Below the pieces are notes generated by a model. That model was not told where the DNA came from and made no database searches. It saw nothing but the letters and a program-made list of their open reading frames with translations. Of a stretch of 64,000 bases of DNA, positions 1 to 4,508 are shown in pieces; positions within the stretch are counted from its first letter, which is position 1, and the number at the start of each line of letters is the position of its first letter. The DNA comes from a virus. The stretch is from IMG/VR virus record IMGVR_UViG_3300044655_000744, positions 35,583 through 99,582 of that record, one strand, 5' to 3'. Made by a program: the position numbers and the translations under genes.

Positions 1-53
1 CTGAGTAGTTACCCTGTCCGACTGTTTCCATCTGGTACGAAACAATAAAACCC

Positions 54-143
54 CTACGTATTTCTCAAGTCGCTCGGAAATGGAGCCTTGCAGTAGAACG
101 TATGCACTGTGCCGTTATGGTATTGGCAATGACCCACTTTCAT
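54..143 (-). CDS. possible 29-residue ORF downstream of tRNA-Met
   Basis: A short ATG-to-TAG frame lies between the tRNA-Met gene and the window edge and would encode a Cys/His-containing peptide that includes HNGTVHTFYC. No convincing ribosome binding site precedes it. I do not recognise it, and it may be chance. It is listed because the stretch otherwise holds nothing. Confidence 0.2.
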   Translation of the reverse strand: MKVGHCQYHNGTVHTFYCKAPFPSDLRNT

Positions 144-167
144 AAAGTAAAAGTGTAACCCTAGTGT

Positions 168-242
168 TGGTTGCGGTCGCAGGACTCGAACCTGGTCTCG
201 AGCTTATGAGGCTCGCGAGCTGCCAATTGCTCCACCACCGCG
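168..242 (-). tRNA. tRNA-Met (CAU), initiator-like ends
   Basis: The minus strand folds as a tRNA with anticodon loop CUCAUAA and an encoded CCA at 170-168. The first base is C and the base opposite is A (C1/A72), which is the unpaired end typical of bacterial initiator tRNA. The three G-C pairs expected at the bottom of an initiator anticodon stem are not there (stem CGAGC/GCUCG). It therefore mixes initiator and elongator features. It has its own promoter at 256-284. Confidence 0.85.
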
Positions 243-255
243 TCAGTATAATAAT

Positions 256-284
256 ATTATATAGTCAACACACACTATTGTCAA
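256..284 (-). promoter_or_regulatory. sigma70-type promoter for tRNA-Met
   Basis: On the minus strand TTGACA is followed after 17 bases by TATAAT, a perfect match to the host housekeeping consensus. The -10 box ends 13 bases before the tRNA-Met 5' end, so the primary transcript would have a leader of about six bases. The promoter lies just downstream of the YkuK-like gene. Confidence 0.85.
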
Positions 285-289
285 CCTAT

Positions 290-760
290 TTATGCTGCTA
301 ATACGTGATGTAAACGGTCTGCAGCATAACTAGCGGCCCAGGCGTTGGGTTTAACCATTGGGATAACATTACAAGTACCGCGAATGTAACCAATTGCCTG
401 TGTTACTACACAGCTCGAACCGTGCGCTTCGTTTGGATTGATATCCAAGTGAACAGCAACATCGCGCCCTTCTAATACTTCGTGTAATTTCAAATATAAT
501 TCTGAAATTTTATATACTTCGTTCATTAGACGCATACTTGGTCGATTGCGCTTTTGGTCGTAATCTACTTCGGTTGATGTTTCACCAAATATCTTACAAC
601 CATGTTTCCCATCAATATGAACTACAATAGCCAAAGTATATTCGGCATGCCATTGTCCGTTCTTACGAAAGCGTGTACTATCGCCGCCAATGTATATTTT
701 AGTTTCTGGAGTTTGTGCGTTAATAAAATCACGCACTTCGTCGAAATTCAGTTTTTTCAT
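290..760 (-). CDS. YkuK/DUF458-type RNase H-like protein
   Basis: This 156-residue protein begins, after a short helix, with a strand-Asp motif (YIGGDS, Asp27) typical of RNase H folds. A second acidic site is HLDINPNE near residues 104-111, and an Asp lies near the C-terminus in YAADRL. This pattern matches the YkuK (DUF458) family of RNase H-like proteins, which are common in T4-like phages but of unproven function; a nuclease role is inferred from the fold. The ATG at 760 has AAAGGG upstream. It follows the phosphatase gene in the same minus-strand accessory group. Confidence 0.7.
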   Translation of the reverse strand: MKKLNFDEVRDFINAQTPETKIYIGGDSTRFRKNGQWHAEYTLAIVVHIDGKHGCKIFGETSTEVDYDQKRNRPSMRLMNEVYKISELYLKLHEVLEGRDVAVHLDINPNEAHGSSCVVTQAIGYIRGTCNVIPMVKPNAWAASYAADRLHHVLAA

Positions 761-785
761 ATACTGCCCTTTATTGTATTTACTA

Positions 786-1205
786 TTACACTAAATCCAA
801 GTAGTACATTAACTTATGTTTTACCATAAGGTTTGGTATACGATATTTTTCTGTATCTCTAAACCCAATCATATGCCCAACTTCTGCCACGGCACCACTA
901 CGTGCTACCCCCATATGGCAGTGTACCACTACATTCATACTTTCGTTCCATGCTTCTTTTAATGCTTCGGCAATACCCTTAGCATCAGCGTTGGTAATGG
1001 CTGCCGCATAGTAAAACTTTTCGCTGTCGCTTTCTTCTACATCTAAGAAGTAGAACTGATGTACTCGGCGAAAGTCATATTTAGGCTTTGGAAACTCTAC
1101 ACCAGGATCTACGATCTGTATTAGCATACTGTTGAAACCTGGGTCGTAATGATAGCCCTTGCGTACATCATCAAGACTGATATTTTCAATCCACGGTTTC
1201 ATCAT
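786..1205 (-). CDS. cysteine-based tyrosine/dual-specificity phosphatase-like protein
   Basis: This 139-residue protein carries the phosphatase P-loop HCHMGVARSG (His95, Cys96, Arg102), i.e. the HC-x5-R signature. An upstream Asp in FLDVEES is a candidate general acid. The family removes phosphate from protein tyrosine/serine or from RNA 5' ends; the substrate here is unknown. The start at 1205 overlaps the end of the preceding 86-residue gene by 20 bases, so the two are probably translated together from the promoter at 1453-1481. Confidence 0.8.
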   Translation of the reverse strand: MMKPWIENISLDDVRKGYHYDPGFNSMLIQIVDPGVEFPKPKYDFRRVHQFYFLDVEESDSEKFYYAAAITNADAKGIAEALKEAWNESMNVVVHCHMGVARSGAVAEVGHMIGFRDTEKYRIPNLMVKHKLMYYLDLV

Positions 1206-1446
1206 CGTGCTCTCCTCGCTTTCTTAGTTCATCTATTAGGCCATTATAGGCCAAGGTTTCTTCTTGCCCCAATGCTTCTAACATATTGACGCAACTTATG
1301 ATATGTGCCGTTTCCATGTCTCTAATTAACAATATCTTGCGATCTTTAGTTAACCATGTCATACGATGCTGTCTGCGATAATTCTTAAAGTCCGCATTAT
1401 TTGGCGTGCTTAGTATATCCCAGGCTAATTGTTGTTCTTCGGTCAT
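1186..1446 (-). CDS. hypothetical protein, 86 residues, probable leaderless early gene
   Basis: This small protein is basic in its first half, with an acidic C-terminal tail, and I do not recognise it. The ATG at 1446 lies only six bases after a perfect TATAAT box, placing the expected transcription start on the A of the start codon. There is no ribosome binding site. The gene overlaps the phosphatase gene downstream by 20 bases, suggesting a two-gene early operon. A regulatory or host-interaction role is possible but not shown by the sequence. Confidence 0.65.
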   Translation of the reverse strand: MTEEQQLAWDILSTPNNADFKNYRRQHRMTWLTKDRKILLIRDMETAHIISCVNMLEALGQEETLAYNGLIDELRKRGEHDDETVD

Positions 1447-1452
1447 AAGCGT

Positions 1453-1481
1453 ATTATACAGTCATTTAGTTGACTTGTCAA
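1453..1481 (-). promoter_or_regulatory. sigma70 consensus promoter, leaderless arrangement
   Basis: Minus-strand TTGACA, a 17-base spacer and TATAAT form a perfect consensus. The -10 box ends at 1453 and the ATG of the 86-residue gene begins at 1446, leaving six bases between them. The +1 base would coincide with the start codon. Confidence 0.85.
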
Positions 1482-1482
1482 A

Positions 1483-1557
1483 TGGGGTGTCTAACGGGGT
1501 TCGAACCCGTGATGCAGGAATCACAATCCTGAGTGTTACCACTACACTATAGACACC
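1483..1557 (-). tRNA. tRNA-His (GUG)
   Basis: The anticodon loop is UUGUGAU with stem CAGGA/UCCUG. The gene encodes the extra G at position -1 (1557) facing C73 (1486), the identity element of tRNA-His, and an encoded CCA at 1485-1483. All seven acceptor pairs form. It lies directly downstream of the permuted tRNA-like element. Confidence 0.97.
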
Positions 1558-1647
1558 ATAGAGGTTGCTGTTTTACCATTAAACTACCGTAGGCTGCTAT
1601 TTCGCTTGACCTACAAGCTGGACTCGAACCAGCAAAGCAACGTAAAC
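1558..1647 (-). ncRNA. circularly permuted tRNA-like element
   Basis: The 90 bases between tRNA-Gly and tRNA-His hold a complete tRNA in permuted order. On the minus strand: 3' anticodon strand GUUGC (1641-1637), a 3-base variable loop, T arm GCUGG-UUCGAGU-CCAGC (1633-1617), 3' acceptor UUGUAGG (1616-1610), a 16-base linker (1609-1594), 5' acceptor CCUACGG (1593-1587), U8-A9, D arm GUUU-AAUGGUA-AAAC (1584-1570), A26, then 5' anticodon strand GCAAC (1568-1564). The acceptor pairs over 7 bp (two G-U) and the anticodon stem over 5 bp. U8, A14, G18G19, A21, U33, T-loop UUC and A58 are all present. The molecule's ends fall in the anticodon loop, and no CCA follows the discriminator position. It could be a functional permuted tRNA, a nicked decoy, or a fossil of a tandem duplication. 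Confidence 0.8.
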
Positions 1648-1721
1648 TGGAGCGGGTAGCGAGAATTGAACTCGCAATTCAACTTTGGCAAAGTCGTAGG
1701 TTACCATTACATCATACCCGC
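1648..1721 (-). tRNA. tRNA-Gly (GCC)
   Basis: The acceptor is GCGGGUA/UACCCGC, the anticodon loop UUGCCAA reads GCC, and the CCA is encoded at 1650-1648. Its 3' end abuts the permuted tRNA-like element without a spacer. Confidence 0.97.
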
Positions 1722-1730
1722 ATTATAATC

Positions 1731-1799
1731 TTACTGAGCAGTAATATTTTCATTGATTTAGTCAGTTTTGACTAGAAATGTTACTGAGCAGTAATATTT
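1731..1799. repeat. duplicated palindrome in the tRNA-Gly/tRNA-Arg spacer
   Basis: An identical 19-base sequence, TTACTGAGCAGTAATATTT, occurs at 1731-1749 and 1781-1799. Its first 14 bases (TTACTGAGCAGTAA) form a perfect palindrome. Between the copies lies a further inverted repeat, TAGTCA-gttt-TGACTA. The spacer would form three successive hairpins and could mark RNA processing or a recombination scar. Confidence 0.85.
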
Positions 1800-1873
1800 G
1801 GAGCCCTGTGAGGGAATCGAACCCCCATCCTGAGTTTCGAAGACTCTAATTCTATCCGTTGAACTAACAGGGC
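1799..1873 (-). tRNA. tRNA-Arg (UCG)
   Basis: The acceptor is GCCCUGU with a matching 3' strand, the loop CUUCGAA gives anticodon UCG, and the CCA is encoded at 1801-1799. The encoded CCA overlaps the last base of the second 19-base repeat. Confidence 0.95.
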
Positions 1874-1876
1874 ATT

Positions 1877-1953
1877 TGGAGCAACGGGTCGGATTTGAAC
1901 CGACGTACAAAGGATTTGCAGTCCCTGCCATTGGGCCACTCTGGTACCGTTGC
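1877..1953 (-). tRNA. tRNA-Cys (GCA)
   Basis: The acceptor GCAACGG pairs with CCGUUGC, the loop CUGCAAA gives anticodon GCA, the discriminator is U as in most Cys tRNAs, and the CCA is encoded. It is three bases upstream of tRNA-Arg(UCG). Confidence 0.96.
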
Positions 1954-1968
1954 GTAATGTACATAATT

Positions 1969-2004
1969 ATGTATATTAAAGGTTTTTATATGTTTAATAT
2001 ACAT
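1969..2004. repeat. 12-bp inverted repeat in tRNA spacer
   Basis: ATGTATATTAAA (1969-1980) and TTTAATATACAT (1993-2004) are exact reverse complements separated by 12 bases. The hairpin lies between tRNA-Cys and tRNA-Trp in the same presumed precursor transcript. It has no T-run that would make it a terminator, so processing is more likely than termination. Confidence 0.8.
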
Positions 2005-2022
2005 CTTTATATACTTTATGTT

Positions 2023-2096
2023 TGGCTCCGGTGGAGAGAATCGAACTCCCACTAATGGTTTTGGAGACCATCGCACTGCCATTATACTACACCGGA
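2023..2096 (-). tRNA. tRNA-Trp (CCA)
   Basis: The acceptor UCCGGUG pairs with CACCGGA, the loop CUCCAAA gives anticodon CCA, the discriminator is G, and the CCA end is encoded at 2025-2023. Confidence 0.96.
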
Positions 2097-2101
2097 ATAT
2101 T

Positions 2102-2177
2102 TGGCTGGCAAACCTGGGCTCGAACCAGGGACACGCGGATTAACAGTCCGCTGCTCTACCAACTGAGCTATATGCCA
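2102..2177 (-). tRNA. tRNA-Asn (GUU)
   Basis: The acceptor UGGCAUA pairs with UUUGCCA allowing one imperfect pair, the loop CUGUUAA gives anticodon GUU, and the CCA is encoded at 2104-2102. Confidence 0.96.
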
Positions 2178-2202
2178 AAAAAACTACTAAAGGATTTAAA
2201 AC

Positions 2203-2279
2203 TGGCCTGCCCAGAGAGATTCGAACTCCCGACACCAAAGGTAGAAGCTTTGTGCTCTATCCAGCTGAGCTATGGGCAG
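2203..2279 (-). tRNA. tRNA-Arg (UCU)
   Basis: The acceptor CUGCCCA pairs with UGGGCAG, the stem CAAAG/CUUUG encloses loop CUUCUAC giving anticodon UCU, and the CCA is encoded. It is the second Arg tRNA in the cluster and serves AGA/AGG codons. Confidence 0.96.
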
Positions 2280-2287
2280 AGAAACTT

Positions 2288-2364
2288 TGGCGCGGTGTAT
2301 GGGGCTCGAACCCACGGCCTCCAACGTGACAGGCTGGCGCTCTAACCAACTGAGCTAACACCGC
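2288..2364 (-). tRNA. tRNA-Asp (GUC)
   Basis: The acceptor GCGGUGU pairs with ACACCGC, the loop CUGUCAC gives anticodon GUC, the discriminator is G as expected for Asp, and the CCA is encoded at 2290-2288. Confidence 0.96.
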
Positions 2365-2369
2365 ATTAC

Positions 2370-2453
2370 TGGTGGAGTGTCCTGGGATCGAACCAGGCGT
2401 GCCATAGGCGGCGGATTTACAGTCCACTGCATCACCGTTGATGCTTCCACTCC
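2370..2453 (-). tRNA. tRNA-Tyr (GUA)
   Basis: The gene has a long variable arm as expected for Tyr, loop CUGUAAA giving anticodon GUA, acceptor GGAGUGG, and encoded CCA at 2372-2370. Confidence 0.95.
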
Positions 2454-2475
2454 TCGACGCTCTCATATGAAAGCG

Positions 2476-2547
2476 TATAATAAAATACACTGGTTGACCC
2501 TTGAAATCAGAAGACGCTTTGCTCTTGACGCAGTGTACTTTATTATA
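2476..2547 (-). repeat. 17-bp inverted repeat forming a long hairpin
   Basis: TATAATAAAATACACTG (2476-2492) and CAGTGTACTTTATTATA (2531-2547) are complementary except at one position, which becomes a G-U pair in minus-strand RNA. The 38-base loop is itself GC-richer. It lies between the terminator at 2651-2683 and tRNA-Tyr. It could be a processing hairpin or a structured leader of the tRNA precursor. Confidence 0.75.
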
Positions 2548-2647
2548 ACAAGTATTTTCTGTTCACATAAGAACATGCCATCCACTTGTCCGCCCGTTTA
2601 CAAACTATCTTTAATGTGCCTTGTTGGACCTCGTTTCCGAGACACAT
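2543..2647 (-). CDS. possible 34-residue ORF
   Basis: A short ATG-to-TAA frame encodes a basic, Cys-containing peptide with a protein-like composition (it includes GTLKIVCKRADKWM). The ATG follows directly on the T-run of the upstream terminator and no ribosome binding site is visible. Its 3' end runs into the hairpin at 2476-2547. Low confidence. Confidence 0.2.
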   Translation of the reverse strand: MCLGNEVQQGTLKIVCKRADKWMACSYVNRKYLL

Positions 2648-2650
2648 AAA

Positions 2651-2683
2651 ACAAAAAACCCTAAGTCTTTCGATCTTAGGGTT
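2651..2683 (-). terminator. rho-independent terminator
   Basis: On the minus strand, AACCCTAAG and CTTAGGGTT form a 9-bp stem around a 9-base loop, followed by a run of six T. It ends transcription of the 43-residue gene at 2718-2849 before the tRNA cluster. Confidence 0.85.
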
Positions 2684-2717
2684 CTTAATTAAAATTAACT
2701 TATATTATATATAAACT

Positions 2718-2849
2718 CTAATTAAGATCCCCATAGATACTATTCGGTGTGCGATCATTGCCTAATGTCTCAATCGCTGACCAATAAGACATCGTGGCAA
2801 GTGCGCACACTTGTTTTGATATATTAAATTGATGTAGCTGGTTAAACAT
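2718..2849 (-). CDS. hypothetical protein, 43 residues
   Basis: The predicted peptide is polar and ends ...NSIYGDLN, with a central ALATMSYWSAIETLG segment that could form an amphipathic helix. It is framed by a perfect sigma70 promoter (2893-2921), two T4-type late promoter boxes (2936-2956) and a strong terminator (2651-2683), which argues that it is a real transcription unit. An AAAGGA sequence lies about 16 bases upstream of this ATG. An alternative upstream ATG (2860) opens a six-codon frame only. I do not recognise the product. Confidence 0.5.
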   Translation of the reverse strand: MFNQLHQFNISKQVCALATMSYWSAIETLGNDRTPNSIYGDLN

Positions 2850-2892
2850 TTTGCTTTCGCATTCCTTTAATTAATTTCTTACTATAACAACT

Positions 2893-2921
2893 ATTATACA
2901 GTCTATTTATTAGCCTGTCAA
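2893..2921 (-). promoter_or_regulatory. sigma70 consensus promoter
   Basis: TTGACA, a 17-base spacer and TATAAT on the minus strand match the consensus perfectly. It drives the 43-residue gene with a leader of about 37 bases. Confidence 0.85.
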
Positions 2922-2935
2922 CCTGTTTGTTAATT

Positions 2936-2956
2936 TATTTATATCTTTTATTTATA
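2936..2956 (-). promoter_or_regulatory. two tandem T4-type late promoter boxes
   Basis: Minus-strand TATAAATA occurs at 2956-2949 and again at 2943-2936, exact matches to the T4 late promoter. The first overlaps the stop codon of the 57-residue gene. Together with the sigma70 promoter just downstream, they suggest expression both early and late. Confidence 0.6.
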
Positions 2957-3125
2957 CTTCTAAATCTGTCCCTGGTATTACTTCAACTTCTTTTGGTTTC
3001 TTTTTAGGTGCGCCCCAGAAGTTAGTTGTTGCTGTTTCACTTTGTACACCGCGAGCGATTTGTTTGATTTCTCCGCCGGTGGCTAAAAACTCTTTCATTG
3101 CTTGTTCATATTCTTCGTTTGTCAT
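2952..3125 (-). CDS. small conserved-type phage protein, 57 residues
   Basis: The protein starts MTNEEYEQAMKEFLA and has a Lys-rich stretch (APKKKPKE) before an acidic end. Short proteins with this kind of start (MTNEEYE.A..EFL..GG) occur widely in T4-like marine phages; this is from memory and no function is known. The ATG at 3125 is preceded by AAAGGAC at a good distance. It lies directly downstream of tRNA-Met(3140-3218). Confidence 0.7.
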   Translation of the reverse strand: MTNEEYEQAMKEFLATGGEIKQIARGVQSETATTNFWGAPKKKPKEVEVIPGTDLEV

Positions 3126-3139
3126 ACTTGTCCTTTATT

Positions 3140-3218
3140 TGGTGGGCCTGGTGAGATTTGAACTCACTGTCTTTCGGTTATGAGCCGAGTGCTTATACCA
3201 GGTTTAAGCTTCGGGCCC
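3140..3218 (-). tRNA. tRNA-Met (CAU), elongator-like
   Basis: The loop CUCAUAA gives anticodon CAU. The acceptor GGGCCCG/CAGGCCC has a paired G1-C72 end (one internal C-A mismatch), so this is the elongator type or possibly an Ile tRNA with modified C34. The CCA is encoded at 3142-3140. Confidence 0.9.
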
Positions 3219-3224
3219 AAATTC

Positions 3225-3467
3225 TTATCGTACCTTGTCTAGATACTCTTTACCAATCTTACCTTCAGCAAATTCAATAATTGCAGATACATTGGCACGA
3301 TTAGCATATTTAACTTTAGAGCCAGCACGTTCGGCTATAGTACGAGCAGTAGCAATTTCACGAGCACGTATAGCAGCCGCAAGTATTAACTTAAATTGAT
3401 TATTATCAAATACTGCTAGCGCATCGTCGATATTATAAACCTCTACTGAACTTTTTGTTGCGGCCAT
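3225..3467 (-). CDS. RNA polymerase omega subunit-like protein
   Basis: This 80-residue protein has the omega (RpoZ) signature: NNQFKLILAAAIRAREIA at about residues 22-39, matching the conserved 'N-x-F-x-L-x-L-x-A-A-x-R-A-R' helix. This is followed by an AIIEFAEGKI stretch equivalent to omega's 'A-L-x-E-I-x-E-G-x-I'. Bacterial omega binds the beta' subunit and stabilises RNA polymerase. A phage copy could replace host omega or alter promoter choice; that is inference. It has a consensus promoter (3499-3527) and TAGGA before the ATG, so it is probably early. Confidence 0.75.
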   Translation of the reverse strand: MAATKSSVEVYNIDDALAVFDNNQFKLILAAAIRAREIATARTIAERAGSKVKYANRANVSAIIEFAEGKIGKEYLDKVR

Positions 3468-3498
3468 TTTATTGTCCTAAATTATCATTTAAAAAACT

Positions 3499-3527
3499 AT
3501 TATAACACCTTTATTGATCAGTGTCAA
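3499..3527 (-). promoter_or_regulatory. sigma70 consensus promoter for the omega-like gene
   Basis: Minus-strand TTGACA, 17 bases, TATAAT. The leader to the ATG at 3467 is about 25 bases and contains a ribosome binding site. Confidence 0.85.
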
Positions 3528-3532
3528 TCATT

Positions 3533-4474
3533 TTAACAGTGCCAGATGTAAATCTTATCATGTTTCTTTTTACCTGTGGTCAGCAACTCTTTCTTCTGAC
3601 CCATTTGCTGTAATAGATCCTCTTCTTCATCGCAAGGTGTAAGTCCATTCTTTACAGCGTCTTCGTACATCTTAGGACTAATGTTAAAACAAACATGCCC
3701 GCCTTGCTTGATATTATCTACACATTTCTGCCACAAGGGTATAAAGAACTCTTTATAGAACGCAGTGTCACTGTCCCATAATTCCATGTGCTCGTATATC
3801 TCTAAGTTGATATACGGCGGGCTAGTAAGTACAAAGTCATAGTCTAATTTACTAAAGTCTACTGCTAAACAGCTATCCCATATCATTTGACGCAGTCCAG
3901 CACGTTCGACTTTAAAGTTTTTATTCTTAAATCCTGTATACTCATCTAAGAATGTGATCATGCTTTCATAAGCAGGTTTCATTTCTATGTTAGTGTCTAT
4001 GCCTGTATAGTCGATGCCCAAACTCCAAGCACCTAACATACGTCCGCCCCATCCTGCTGTAGGATCTAGTACACTCTTTGCTCGATACTTCTTATATAGG
4101 TATTTGGCAGTAGTTGCTTTGAACATAACAATACTGCCTAAGTTAATACGGAAACATTCAAACACATTACCTGCCGCTGTGCGACCGCCACGATTACGTT
4201 TGCGTGTGCTGTCTATTAACTTAGCCCATTCTGTTGAATCGTTAGCAATGTCGTAGATTGTTTTGCCATCTTGTCTGCGACATTTAAGTAGATTCTTAAA
4301 TTGAAAGTGGTATAGGAACGGATTGCCAGCAAAGTTATTGGCGTTGGTGTCAGCATCAAACTTGTCTAGATTCTTTAGATCTTTATCTAGTTCAGCAGTC
4401 GTGATTAATTTGTGAAGTTCAATATCACTGATGGTAACACTATCTAGATGTGCGTTAACAGGTTTGAGAGTCAT
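3533..4474 (-). CDS. DNA methyltransferase (TSPPY motif)
   Basis: This 313-residue protein has the SAM-binding motif LDPTAGWGGR (about 136-145) and the catalytic motif TSPPY (217-221). Both are characteristic of amino-methyltransferases acting on DNA adenine N6 or cytosine N4. The SPPY form favours cytosine N4, but this is not decisive. No restriction endonuclease is nearby, so it is likely an orphan enzyme protecting phage DNA. The ATG at 4474 lies five bases after a TATAAT box, so the mRNA is probably leaderless. Confidence 0.85.
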   Translation of the reverse strand: MTLKPVNAHLDSVTISDIELHKLITTAELDKDLKNLDKFDADTNANNFAGNPFLYHFQFKNLLKCRRQDGKTIYDIANDSTEWAKLIDSTRKRNRGGRTAAGNVFECFRINLGSIVMFKATTAKYLYKKYRAKSVLDPTAGWGGRMLGAWSLGIDYTGIDTNIEMKPAYESMITFLDEYTGFKNKNFKVERAGLRQMIWDSCLAVDFSKLDYDFVLTSPPYINLEIYEHMELWDSDTAFYKEFFIPLWQKCVDNIKQGGHVCFNISPKMYEDAVKNGLTPCDEEEDLLQQMGQKKELLTTGKKKHDKIYIWHC

Positions 4475-4479
4475 ACTGT

Positions 4480-4508
4480 ATTATACAGTCAGTTGAATTA
4501 AATTACAA
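4480..4508 (-). promoter_or_regulatory. sigma70-type promoter, leaderless arrangement
   Basis: TATAAT at 4485-4480 has TTGTAA 17 bases upstream. The ATG of the methyltransferase gene starts five bases after the -10 box. The -35 box overlaps the stop codon of the preceding gene. Confidence 0.7.

Noticed and set aside
602-829. Plus-strand open frame of 75 codons
   Set aside because: It overlaps the YkuK-like gene in antisense, lacks a ribosome binding site and has no recognisable protein features.
1561-1647. An ordinary tRNA in the normal order at the permuted site
   Set aside because: The only T arm precedes the only D arm, and extending the halves outward runs into tRNA-Gly and tRNA-His, so a standard tRNA cannot be drawn.
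2022-2345. Open frame of about 100 codons over the tRNA-Trp, Asn, Arg and Asp genes
   Set aside because: It runs through four well-folded tRNA genes on the other strand and exists only because tRNA genes are GC-rich and stop-poor.
4475-4489. Palindrome ACTGTATTATACAGT upstream of the methyltransferase as an operator
   Set aside because: It largely coincides with the -10 box and the short gap to the ATG. Without a second copy or a known repressor it is safer to call the promoter only.
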